Shown here: piece after piece, positions 1 through 9,870 of the stretch
How the letters are laid out: each line of letters starts with the position of its first letter
Position numbering within the stretch: the first letter of the stretch is position 1
Assembly (NCBI RefSeq): GCF_046630445.1
Contig: NC_092341.1
Coordinates: forward strand, 27,046,001-27,110,000
Reading direction: 5' to 3'
Source of the DNA: Rutidosis leptorrhynchoides
Taxonomy: Eukaryota > Streptophyta > Magnoliopsida > Asterales > Asteraceae
DNA length: 64,000 nt
Notes under the pieces: model-generated
What the model saw: only the letters and a program-made list of their open reading frames with translations
Told to the model about the DNA's origin: nothing
The model's database searches: none
Translations under genes and position numbers: made by a program

Positions 1-1
1 C

Positions 2-628
2 CCTTTTCGCAGCTGGTGCGCGGAGCTTAATATTAAGCAAACTTTTACATCTGTTGCGCATCCGCAGGCGAATGGCCAGTGCGAAGTCACCAACTGGGAT
101 ATAGTAGCTGGAATCAAAGCTAGGTTGGGTCATGGTCGCGTTGGTTGGGTGGATGAACTACCGAAGGTTTTATGGGCGCATAGAACAACACCCAAAGCAA
201 GCACTGGTGAGACCCCGTTCAGTTTGGTCTATGGATCAGAAGCTGTTGTACCCACGGAAATTGGGGTACCAACGTTCCGCATACAAAATTTTGATGAGCA
301 AAATAACTCTGAAGCTTTGCGGGAAAATCTTAATTTGCTGGAAGAGCGCAGACTCTCTGCGGCTGTCAACGAAGCAAATAACAAGCAAAAAATTGCAAAG
401 TACTATAATCAGCGTGTGCGTCCGCGCTCTTACAAGTGCGGTGACTTGTTTTGGTGTCAGAACGACGCAAGTCATGCGGAGGATACTGGGAAACTGGGCC
501 CCCGTTGGGAAGGTCCATACAGGGTAGCGAAGGCAAACAATACCGGGGCGTACCATCTCGAGACATTAGATGGAAAACCTGTGAAACACACTTGGCATGC
601 GACGTTATTGAAAAAATGTTATATGTAG
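2..628 (+). CDS. Integrase C-terminal part of element G (partial pol)
   Basis: The frame is open from base 2 to the TAG at 626-628, giving 208 residues, so the 167-residue reading from the ATG at 125 is only an internal start. The first 40 residues hold the end of the DDE catalytic core: VAHPQANGQ, then the third catalytic acid in CEVTN. The typical plant gypsy run LPKVLWAHRTTPKASTGETP with SLVYGSEAV follows, and the C-terminal DNA-binding region ends in GPYRVAKANNTGAYHLETLDG. No stop or frameshift is present, so the last third of pol looks intact. The catalytic first Asp and the zinc finger are upstream of the window. No chromodomain is attached, in agreement with Tat rather than chromovirus. 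Family assignment is by motif, not by search. Confidence 0.9.
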   Translation, partial: PFRSWCAELNIKQTFTSVAHPQANGQCEVTNWDIVAGIKARLGHGRVGWVDELPKVLWAHRTTPKASTGETPFSLVYGSEAVVPTEIGVPTFRIQNFDEQNNSEALRENLNLLEERRLSAAVNEANNKQKIAKYYNQRVRPRSYKCGDLFWCQNDASHAEDTGKLGPRWEGPYRVAKANNTGAYHLETLDGKPVKHTWHATLLKKCYM

Positions 629-1395
629 CTAGGTGGACCTGATCACTCCAGTTTATTGTAGCACATTATTTTTTCTATGTAATTTCCGTCCGTTTGGATG
701 TGTCGCGGTTGTAATTGTGATTAATGCCAATTAAATATTTACTCGCGCATACTTTTGTTGTTTAAATCTTTTTTGTATGCGGTTCCTGCCTACTTAAGGG
801 GTGTCCTCTAGCCCCCGTGCGGCAGAAGCCTGTTTGGTTACAAGGCTAGACGCTAACGGCAGGCAAAGGGAATTGGTTTTCCCCTAGCCAAGCGCCACGC
901 AGACTAGATGGCTGCAAAGTCGACTTAAAAAATTACAAGCATTGGTTTGCTTGTGCGTAATTACTCTCGCATCAGTTTGCTTGAGGAACTCTTAAGCATA
1001 AAGACATTGGCTTGTTTTTAGTTGCGTTGCTTACCATACAGCTACCGTGCACCTCTAGTACATGACAAAGCAAAAACGCAGTAGCTTCTGAGTCTAAATT
1101 GTTAAAGGTAAATTGTTAAAGTATTGGTTTATTTTACGCAGTACCATCCGCATACGCATGAGTTTTGGTTAACTATGCGCATGGGCATGCGGTTCACCTT
1201 TTGTTTTGATTCGCGATATATAAACAAATAAACACACTATGCATGCATAACAGAAATATATATACATCAAATTAAGTTGTTACACAAATGGTAATTGTTT
1301 TAAACGCCTGCCCATCACGGGACCCATGGCTCAAAAATTGTATTTACAATTGCCTGCCTAAGCATAGGACTTACGGCGCAAACTATTACAACAAA
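629..1395 (+). other. Untranslated stretch between pol and the antisense gene of element G
   Basis: No coding frame is convincing here. A GC-rich patch at 780-910 contains CCCCGTGCGGCAGAAGC (813-829) overlapping a short stem (AGCCT 827-831 with AGGCT 843-847). A similar run, CCCCGATGGTAGAAGC, followed by a stem, occurs at the equivalent place in element C (51,914-51,955). The stretch from 1,130 to 1,210 repeats short words of the type GCATGCG/CGCATA. The 3' ends of the sense and antisense transcripts must both lie here, so it may hold convergent polyadenylation signals; I could not single one out. Confidence 0.5.
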
Positions 1396-3429
1396 CTAAA
1401 ACTCCTCCTTGAGGAACCCATCAATCGACATATTAGGGTCCGTGGCAAACGCATTAATTAGGGGGATCGGGATGGCAGTGATGGCTTCTTCCGCTTCCAT
1501 GAGCACCGCAGCCGTACCCTCCTTCAATTTTTTCTGCACGACGTCGGGGTACGGCGGTGTGAGCCCGCAGGCTTGGATCACCTCTAGCACTGCCTTGTTG
1601 ATTTCGTGGTCTTTAACCGCGTCAACATAGGCGTTGAACTTGTCGGACACAGGCTCAGAATCCATTACTTTCTGCGCAATGGTAGGAAGAGCGGTGCGGA
1701 GTTTTGTCAAGTTCGCCTCCGCTAGCTCGCGACCTGTAACCGCGTCATCCTTTTCCCTCGTCACCCTTTCCAGCTCCACCCGCAGACGCTCCGCCTCCCC
1801 CTTGGACTGGTCAACCGCCCCAACCAGCTCGCGGTTTTTCTTTCTCTCTTCAATCAGTGCAGTTTTGGTTTCCGCCGCGGTTAACTCCACCGCCTTGCGC
1901 GCTTCTTCTGCGGCGTCCCTGTCTTTCTTCACCTGATCAACCCCCGCTTGCAGCAGCCCTAGCTCTGTTTCTTTCCGCAAGGCCACTTGATACAAGTTAG
2001 TGGAACGGCGGGCTTGATCCGCAACCATGCCAAAAAAGACGAGGCCGTTTTGGACGAAGGCGTTGAGCGCCTGATTAAAAGGCAGTGCGGCTAGTTGGTT
2101 GCGGAACTCAGCAGGGAAGATTTGTTGAAGGAAGGCGGATTGCTCTGCGGCGTTTTCCGCAGATGACTGGGCGAGCTGCGCCAGGTTCGCCAATCGAAAG
2201 CTACCGTGTGGCGGGGTTGGTGTAGACTCGGAGTCCAGGTGTATCGTCTTGTCCTTTGACTCGGCGGTAGCTTCGAGGTCCGGATTGACCCGCGGTGGGG
2301 TGTGATGAGTCTCTTCAGCATGCCCTGCGTATTCATAAATGGTTAAATAAATTGAAACTTAAATGTGCGGTATGCGCGCAAGCAGAACTCTTACCAGATG
2401 ATGGGGGAGGTAGATCCGTAGAATGGGGTTCGATGGGAACGAAGTTGTCGTTCCGCTTGTCCTCCCTCTGTTTGGGAGTGAGTTTCTTCTTCTTCTGTTG
2501 GGATTGGGAGGCTTCGGCGGCCTTGCGCTTATTGCCGGAGGTGGCAGGTGCATTCTCGCCAGTCTTCTCCTGCTCTAACGGCTGGTTCACATTCTGTTTG
2601 CGGAAGGCGATGCCCGCAATCTCCTCCGCAGTCAGTACTCTCTTCATCTTCATCTCTGCAAACATGCACGCATGCGTTAGAACACATAAATAGCAAACTG
2701 TTGTTAGTACGTGATTATACTATTCCTACCATTTCCATCCGGTCCGACTATGGCTGGACGCACATCCTCCCATGGCCAGTGTGCGGATATCTTCCCTAGC
2801 CGCAACATCACGTTCCCGTATGACCGGTGCACCAGCTGTGCGTTAGCGCACTCCGCTAACAGCTTTGTTTCCTCGTCATCAAGGACCGGGGTTTTGTTCA
2901 CATCCTTTTCCACCTTCTCGCACCATATAAGCGTTTGCGGAAAAGCGGTACCAACTACAGTTTGGTCAATGAAAAAGAAAGTTTCTTTCCAGTTACCCGC
3001 ATTCGACTTTGGGGTTTTGGTGAAATTTTGACGGGCAAAGAAGGTGAACCAGGATTTGTGGTGATTGGCTAAGCGGTATAGATGACAGAAAACTTTAACC
3101 AACGGAACCCTATCGAGTGCGGCGCACCACATTTCAAACAGAACTATTTTGCCTATGGCATAAGGGTGTAGTTGTCCTAATCCCACTCTGAAGTGATCTA
3201 ATACGCCTAGGAAGAAGTCGGATGGGGGAACCCTAAAGTTACCATGCTTGAACGCATGTTCGTAGATGGCCACCTTTTTCTCTGGTGGCTCGTGAGCACG
3301 CTGATTGGGCAAGGGTGGCACCGGATTGTATTTCGCTAACGGCGGGTATTGTTTAACTAAGTGGTCAATATGTTTCTGCTCTATAATCGATCTGACACTA
3401 TCTACATAGGTTTCGTTAGCCTTAGTCAT
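1396..3429 (-). CDS. Spliced antisense gene of element G, 'putative gypsy type transposon' domain (PF04195-like)
   Basis: Three exons on the minus strand: 3,429-2,730, 2,655-2,395 and 2,324-1,396. The introns are GT-AG (donors GTAGGA and GTAAGAG, acceptors TTTGCAG and ACGCAG), and the phases join to one 629-residue frame without stops. Residues about 40-230 match the plant family named 'putative gypsy type transposon' or Transposase_28 (NFRVPPSDFFLGVLDHFRVG, QLHPYAIGKIVLFEMWC). Exon 2 carries a lysine-rich nuclear-localisation-like run (KRKAAEASQSQQKKKKLTPK). Exon 3 starts with an acidic/proline linker and is then mostly coiled coil (residues ~370-520). The function of this family is unknown. 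Its own TATA box lies 130-140 bp upstream at 3,570-3,561. The ATG at 3,427-3,429 was chosen as first in the domain frame. Splicing is inferred from the sequence and from the equivalent gene in element C. Confidence 0.82.
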
Positions 3430-3560
3430 TTTTTATAGAATGGTTGGAGAATCACTAACCTTTAGACGGTGGCCGGAGTATTTAGGATTTGATCGGAATT
3501 GAATGTAGCAGCGTATTGAGGAAGCTTGGAGCAGAAAAATGGAAATGTGTGTGATTTGGG

Positions 3561-3623
3561 GCTATTTATAGAGACGATTTGGGGCCATGGGCTGGAATGG
3601 GTTTATCGTGGCTGTACACGTGT
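3561..3623 (-). promoter_or_regulatory. Candidate promoter of the antisense gene in element G
   Basis: Read on the minus strand, the palindromic G-box ACACGTGT (3,623-3,616) is followed 45 bp later by TATAAATAGC (3,570-3,561) and then, 130 bp on, by the antisense ATG. The same two words in the same order precede the antisense gene of element C (55,198-55,147). This supports an internal promoter separate from the LTR. No transcript evidence is available. Confidence 0.6.
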
Positions 3624-3883
3624 TCAGCGATCAACGGTTAGCATTTTGAGTGCGCGTGAGGATGTCAGATGGGTATGGTTACCTATGAGAGCGTGGCTGA
3701 CATGCGCCTGCCAACTGCCACTTTATGTCTTGTCAGCCGAATGGTCTTCTGCGACAGTGACAGTCATTAAATGACCTCGAAACGCACGCGGAACATTGAA
3801 TGCTAGCCGTTTTCTTGTTTTTTCCGCTTAATAGTTTGATGTCATGCGTCTTGCGTCATATAACATCAAACTGGGGGACAAAA

Positions 3884-4410
3884 TGATACCGCAACCCGCA
3901 TGCGCACCTCATATGCATGCGGGCGCTTAATAGTGTGCGTAGGCGTGTGCTTGTGTGCGCTATGCGGTATGCGGGCCGTATCTGATTCCTTTGTTCTCGG
4001 TACAGCGGTTGCTTAGCTGTCAAGTAAATATCTTTTCCATAATTATATCCGTGATTCGGGGGAGTCAGTTATGGATGAGATTATCATGATCTGGGACGGT
4101 TCTAGAATTAGGGTTTGCCTATAAATACAAACCCTAATCATCATTCACCGGACACAGCATATTACGTAACTATCACCTACGATACAAAAGCATCATTCGA
4201 CATCTTTTCAAGGTTAACAGGTTAGTCTTTCGTAAGCTAGTACCTACGACCTTATTTGGGGCCTCTTGATCGATGACCGTTATCGGAGGTGGACTTAATC
4301 ACTTGGCCGCCCCGCCGACATCATCATGTCGGCCAGGGTTATTCACGGTAGCCGGACCGGAGAGCCACGTTCTAAGATCCTTAAACCCCTCTTTATGTAT
4401 TGAGCAGGCA
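3884..4410 (+). repeat. 3' LTR of element G
   Basis: Begins TGATACCGCAACCC directly after the polypurine tract. A TATA box (TATAAATA, 4,120-4,127) with a downstream CATCATTCA marks the probable U3/R border; the C element LTR has the same CCTATAAATA...ATCATCATT arrangement. The first 110 bp are rich in GCATGCG-type words. The right end is set near the GAGCAGGCA run at about 4,400 and could be off by tens of bases. Confidence 0.65.
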
Positions 4411-4825
4411 TATTAAACCCCACGGTTAAAATATGCATGATCAATATCATTTCTAAATCTCCCACATCATAATTTTTCCATGGATAATTTTGGAGAGAAT
4501 ATGAACACAGAACGAATCATATATCCACCATTACGTAACATTAAAGGGCATCAAATTGATATCCTGATTTCCAGGATGCATAATCGACTCACGGACTTGT
4601 TAATCTACAAAAATATTTTCACATTGAGTGATTCCTATCCTTGATCTTCTTGATTAGTTGATCCTGATTATGTTTATATATATTGAAATTGATTATCAGT
4701 ATTACCTTAACAGTTCCCAAATTTCGTTAACAAGTTAATTGTAAGGTCCTTCTATCTCAAATTCGATGCAAGATTTTTCTTCTTCCTATTCTTGTTCTTA
4801 AATATACGAGGGTTATTTCACGTTC
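4411..4825. other. 3' flank / untranslated region of the host gene
   Basis: AT-rich, no coding frame. It lies between the LTR of element G and the stop codon of the minus-strand host gene, so it must contain the 3' untranslated region of that gene. AATAAA-like signals on the minus strand are not clear enough to name one. The retrotransposon therefore sits within about 420 bp of the stop codon. Confidence 0.5.
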
Positions 4826-7584
4826 TTAATAACTCATGATCACATCCTCCTTAAAAGGAACATTAAGATCAGGGAGGACAAATCCTTCATTTCGCACATC
4901 CACCGCTTCAAATTGGCTGTTTTTGTACGCCCTTGTTATCTCCGATTGTAGCTCAACTTGTACATCCAGCTGATGTATAATACAGTAATATACATATATT
5001 AGTGTTTCGACTTATACTTTGACATTTATCACAGTTTTTTTATATGTTTTACCTTCATCTTCTTTAGGTTCTGATTCCTATTTCTCTGGTTTTCAAAGGT
5101 AGATTGCAGGGCTGCAAGTTTCTGCAAGATAAAAAAAAATCAACATCCAAGCAATGGTAAATATGTTGGACCAATAAAATGATGATTTTGACTTAACGTA
5201 CCCTCTTTAAATCATTTTGTTCCGTTATCAATAACATTTCCTCCTCTTTAAGTGCAGCTAAAGTCTAGAAACACATAATAAAACCATATCTTTTATAAAA
5301 GATATCTTATTAACAGATCAAAAGTATTCTATTCTATGCATTCAAGTATAAACATTACAACATTATAATTATATGTTATATGTTATATGAAATGTGACTC
5401 ACTTTTTTCTTTCTTGGCCTTTTAGAAGGGGTGTTATCGCCAGGTGGAGTAACCTGCAAGAACGAAAAGAATAACATAGGATCATGAATTAAGTAATACA
5501 AATCTTGATTGGTGATAATAAAATGTGTGTTAACTTCAACCAAATGATAATAAATGAATTAAGTTAACTTCAAGCAAATGAGAGATTTTGAAAGTAGCTA
5601 AAATGTGTGATCAATACCATTAGAATGGAACTAGTCAATATAAATATGTTGAAGCTTTGAACATTATTGTGTGATCAATACCCTCGTAATCTTATCAAAT
5701 GATTGTTTACATCTAACCTACCTAAGATGTGGGATCGGGTATTATTAAAATAAAACACTTATATATCAATATCTTAATAAAGCACTAGCAAAATCATGTT
5801 TGTTTGACTAGTGCCATTCTAAGCCTCCCTTGATTCGTATGAATTTCTTTAAATAAAAGTCACCTTAAAACTCAGGGTCCCCTACTGAATAAATGCATTA
5901 CCTAATTGATTTCTGCATTTTTAATTTTGGTGTGACATATGCTTTTATATGCTTTTAAAATAAATTAAAAAGGATAAAGTTACACTGTTTACACATAAGT
6001 TTTATTACATACACATACTTGCCCTTTATTTAAACTAACTTCCATATAAAGTAACATCCAACTAGAAGCGCACATAATTTCCCCTTTTACTCTATAACCC
6101 AAAACACGAATGAGCTTTTAGTCATAATTATATATTCTCATTCCCCCTACATGAAAATATCAAGTTCCGCGAGTACCAATAAAACCATTAACAAATCAAA
6201 GTCAAAAGGAGCTTTTTTGAACTTGAATCCAAAAGAATTCAAGATACCTAAATTATTACCCACCTCTACTTCACACCAGTAAAGGGCTAGGGATATTGAT
6301 TGATCTCTTATAATTCTTTCATTTATAATAATTTATATTTAATATTTATGATGATAATGATCAAAACAATATAATATTCTACTCCGTAGCTGTTAGTCCG
6401 AAAAAGGATCTTTAACAACTATATATCAATATTATTGAAATATAAACGTTGAATTTACAAGATTGATTTAAATGAGACACATCGGTTGCTCAGGGGAGAT
6501 CAAGCATGATCTCCCCTATGCACTGGAATCGCCAAACGGCTCTCCCAAATTTGTTTTTTTAACAGCAGTTTGGGATCACCTGGGAGCATGTTGAAAAAGA
6601 CGCAAGACGGTAGGAACCTTAAAACGTCGCAACGAAAAAAAGGGGGTCGAAACGGATGTTGACCAACGTTGACGTTTTATATATATTTCAAACATAAACA
6701 TTTTAAACATATATATTTCAATGTAAATATAGATATTTGTATTTAATTTGAAATATTTATGTTTAAAAAGTTTATTTTGAAATTTATTTAAAAAGTCAAC
6801 GTTAGTCAACAGGCGTCTCGACCGTCTCGGCTGTTTTTTTACCGTCTCGGCCATTGTTGACAGTCTTTTTGGCATTGTTGACCGTTTTTTAAGCGTTGAC
6901 CTTTTTTTTACCGTTTCTAGGTCCGTTGTGACAGTATCATGGTAAAATCGTTGCCGACGCTCGTCTCGACTGTTTTTTACAACACTGCTCGGGAGGGACT
7001 AAACCATCAACGCGTTCATCTCTAGCAGTTGCATAACCCACCTCCAACTGCTGCCCAGGAGGAAAACCCGGCCCAATCTGAGGGCATGGGCGGAAAAACC
7101 CCTCCTCTCCCATTGCCCCCGCAACGCGATGTGCGGAAGGCACCTCTGGGTGTAATTCAAGGGTTGTGTGCAATGTTGTACTCCACGTAAGTCGAACTTC
7201 TGACCTCTCGCTAAGAGAGACAGACCAGTACCACATGAGCTACAATAGAATTTATATATTTTCTATCAAAAAAGCCTTTTTGAAAAATTCCATCTTGTTG
7301 TAGTGCATAGTTCATAAATTTTCAGTTACTATTCTTGTCTTTTTTAGAAAAATAAAATAAAAAATGTCACCTAACTATTTTAATTGGGTCTTCTGAATAC
7401 TAATAGCATTTTATTCTAACTATTTTAAATGGGTCTTCTGAATACTGATAGCATTTTATTTACATAGATACACGATTTAATAATTTATGACATCTAATGA
7501 TATTTTTGAGAATATATATCTTACGAGAAGTGGAAGTATATGACTTACTTATAATTTTATTTAAAATTAAAGTTAAGTTTTAAG

Positions 7585-7639
<55 letters not shown>

Positions 7640-8632
7640 GTACGAGTATATCACAAAAGTTTTCACAAAAGGGGCATGAATTAAAAAACAACTATATATA
7701 CAAAAAAAACATCCACCACCCCCTCCAAGTAAACAAGCACACCCATTAATTTAATTATAACTTGATAAGAGAAAATTAGTATATATATACCACTAACTGC
7801 ACAAAACATCCACAAATATGTTTCGAGTGGCATCCCTTTTTTTCCCAAATGTAGATGGATATGATATCGACATAATATATACATGAGTCATCATCATCAT
7901 TTTATACACCTACTGAAATGACATAAATACCCTTTTAATATTCTCTGACTCCTAAGCTATCCAACGGAAGTCACCTTCGTTTCTTAATTGTCTTCCACAA
8001 AAACAATTAAATTTAATTTAATTTGTAAATACTATACTTGGTCAACGGAGATCTGTGGTGGGTAAAATGGTAAAACAAAAAACTGAAACAACCGTAAATC
8101 AGTGTCATCTCTGACAAGTGATGAAAGCGTGAGGGGTAATTTGATAAATTACTGATCTTTTAGGGGTAGTATCGTAAATATGATTAAAAAGTAAATAACC
8201 GCACGCAAAACACAAGAAGCAAATGAAGACACACAAAAATAACAATCAGCTGACTAATTACATGACGAAGATATAAAATAAGAACAAAACGTCGTCGTAT
8301 AACGTATAACGAACTGGAGTAGAACGAACCTTAGATCCTGAGGTATGTGATTGGTTATGATGAAGTTGCTGACTAGACTCAACAGCAGCATCGGAAGTGG
8401 GACCGCTCCATGACAACGGTGTGCTAGGGCTAGCTCTAGGTGGTTCCGATTTATCAGGAGGTTGAATTAGCGTTTGTGTTGGTGAACGGCGTTGATGAAT
8501 GGTCCAGGTATGCGGTGGTCGATGTGGTGGTGGTGGTGGTGGTGGTGGTGATGGTGAGCGGAGAGTGACGAGGAGTTTAGCGACGATGTCGGAGTCTGAC
8601 ATGGCAGCTGTGAGCCAATCATCGTGAGACAT
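4826..8632 (-). CDS. Host gene, plant-specific nuclear-type protein with coiled coil and C-terminal LPDLNVP motif (five exons)
   Basis: Exons on the minus strand: 8,632-8,330, 5,453-5,403, 5,264-5,202, 5,121-5,053 and 4,969-4,826. All introns are GT-AG and every exon is a whole number of codons (101, 17, 21, 23 and 47 plus stop), giving 209 residues. The order is: an N-terminal WLTAAMSDSDIVAKLL helix; a polyproline run coded by a (TGG)n tract at 8,524-8,549; HTWTIHQRRS; PRASPSTPLSWSG; a basic SKRPRKKK; a coiled coil over exons 3-5; and FVLPDLNVP near the C-terminus. The SPTTPLSWSG, KRPRKKK and LPDLN order recalls a conserved, functionally uncharacterised family of seed plants. DLNxP is the form of an EAR repression motif, so a nuclear co-repressor role is possible but inferred. 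Intron 1 is 2,876 bp and carries repeats. I found no defect. Confidence 0.85.
6580..6971. repeat. Unclassified repeat in intron 1 of the host gene
   Basis: A stretch with many variants of GTTGACC, CCGTCTCG and their complements, around an AT-rich core (6,675-6,790). Such runs usually come from a decayed transposon, but no terminal repeats or coding frame could be fixed. It abuts the SINE on its right. Confidence 0.35.
6972..7245 (-). mobile_element. tRNA-derived SINE in intron 1 of the host gene
   Basis: Read on the minus strand it starts TAGCTCATGTGG (7,242-7,231), a good RNA polymerase III A box, and about 35 bp later has AAGTTCGACTT (7,199-7,189), a B-box-like run. A GC-rich body of ~190 bp follows and it ends at a short A run (GTAAAAAACAG). 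Length and layout fit plant tRNA-type SINEs. It lies in the same orientation as the host gene. I could not find clear target duplications, so the exact ends are approximate. Confidence 0.65.
7246..8329. other. Remainder of host-gene intron 1, with a (TA)n tract
   Basis: No gene seen. A (TA)n tract of about 48 bp lies at 7,589-7,636. The sequence next to the donor (8,329 downwards) looks ordinary intronic DNA. Confidence 0.5.
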
Positions 8633-8837
8633 GTTGGTGGTTTGTTACGGAGTGAAGGAATAGTGGAAAAAACTGAAAAAGGAAAATAAAAGAAGGGTGG
8701 AATGGGTGAAGTTAAATAGAAAGGAAGAAATGGATTGGAGTTTGGTGGGGACCATGCTCAGTTACATCCCACTCTTCTATTTTATTAATTTTTTATATTA
8801 TTTATATTTTAATTTTAACTTATTTCCTTCTTTTTTT
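8633..8837. promoter_or_regulatory. 5' flank of the host gene
   Basis: On the minus strand this precedes the ATG at 8,632. It is purine-rich near the gene (GAAAGG, GGAAAATAAAAG on +) and AT-rich further out (8,785-8,825). No single TATA box can be chosen with confidence. A block of small transposons begins about 205 bp upstream of the ATG. Confidence 0.4.
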
Positions 8838-9584
8838 AAGTGTGTTGGGATGAAACTAGGTAGAGTTTGATCTTATAGCTAGGGGTGTTCAAAATATCCG
8901 AAATCCGAATCCGAATTATCCGAAATCCTAATCCGAAAATATCCGAAAAATTCGGATATCCAAAAATCGGATATCCGATTTTTCGGATATCGGATGGAGT
9001 TTTCAAAATTTTCGGATATTCGGATATCCGAATATCCGAAATTCCGAAAAAATCCGAAAAAATCCGAAAATTATTTGAAAATTATCCGAAATATTCGAAA
9101 ACTATCCGAAATATCCGAAAAATATTCAAATTATCCGAAAATGTTGGAAATTCTTAAAAAATATCGGATATTCGGATAATCCGATATCCGAATCCGAAAT
9201 TTCGGATATCCGAAAATCGGATATCCGAAATTTCGAATTCGGATTTCGGATGGGGTTTTTCACTATCCGAATTTTCGGATATCCGAAAATTCGGATATCC
9301 GAATTTCGGATATCCGAAAATGAACACCCCTACTTATAGCTGGAGCTAGAGCTTACGGACTAGAGTTGGAGATGTAGCTTATTTTTGAAACTGATAGTTG
9401 AAGCTTATTACTTTCTATGAATGTTTGGTAAACAAGCTGGAGCTTATTTTCCAATTCATAAGTTTTACTTTTTTTTCATAAGCTACTAGAATTAGCTTAT
9501 TTTTCTAGAGCTTAATATTTTCATAAACTCTACTTTTTATGTCTATCAAACAAAACTTATTACTTGCACCAAACGCACCCTTAG
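8838..9584. mobile_element. Possible older MITE, split by the hAT MITE at 8,880
   Basis: The left side reads TTAAGTGTGTTGGGATGAAACT and the right side, reverse-complemented, TAAGGGTGCGTTTGGTGCAAGT. These are imperfect inverted ends of the ACCAAACGCACCCTTA kind often seen in plant MITEs. The interior repeats words like AGCTTATTTT and GGAGCT. The ends match only partly, so this is a weak call. Confidence 0.3.
8880..9332. mobile_element. hAT-type MITE built of CGGATATCCG palindromes
   Basis: A 453-bp element with 12-bp perfect terminal inverted repeats TAGGGGTGTTCA / TGAACACCCCTA and a perfect 8-bp target duplication CTTATAGC (8,872-8,879 and 9,333-9,340). An 8-bp duplication with these ends is diagnostic of the hAT superfamily. 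The interior is almost entirely permutations of ATCCGAAA and its complement, with frequent CGGATATCCG palindromes. It codes for no transposase; the two overlapping open frames across it are repeat artefacts. Confidence 0.9.
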
Positions 9585-9870
9585 ATTTATGATTTTTATT
9601 AGTGGTTTTAAAATTATATTATCGCAGTACCGAACCTGATTATCCCAAGTCCCTACCTTTTTTCGATTAGTATGAAAAAAGTGAAAAGCCATTGGCAAGG
9701 GTGTAATTTGTCATTCGACCATAAATAAAAGGCTTTGCCAATAACGGAGTATATGATTTTTTTTTCTTTCTAAATATATATAGGTACTTAATTTATAATT
9801 TATAATTTATAATTTTAATTTTAATAGAGGACAGATGGGGGTATAAGTTTGGCCGGAGAAACCCTAGAAA
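9333..9870. other. Intergenic spacer
   Basis: The first 250 bp may be the right half of the older MITE. The rest is AT-rich with short direct repeats (TTTATAATTTATAATTTATAA near 9,790). No gene was seen. Confidence 0.4.

Larger units (their letters stand above)
1..4410 (+). mobile_element. Element G: Ty3/gypsy Tat-lineage LTR retrotransposon, 3' part
   Basis: The window opens inside this element. In order it shows the end of the integrase on +, a 0.77-kb untranslated stretch, a spliced gene on the opposite strand (1,396-3,429), a polypurine tract (CAAACTGGGGGACAAAA, ending 3,883) and the 3' LTR starting TGATACC at 3,884. An antisense extra gene between integrase and 3' LTR is known from the Tat lineage (Retand/Ogre relatives), which sets the classification. 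Gag, protease, reverse transcriptase and the 5' LTR lie outside the window. The right end near 4,410 is approximate, because the partner LTR needed to fix it is not available. Confidence 0.85.

Noticed and set aside
3526-3774. 82-codon frame on + upstream of the G LTR
   Set aside because: Overlaps the antisense promoter region, has no domain and no counterpart in element C.
8885-9179. Two overlapping frames with repeated Ile-Arg-Lys-Pro words
   Set aside because: They lie entirely in the repeat interior of the hAT MITE.
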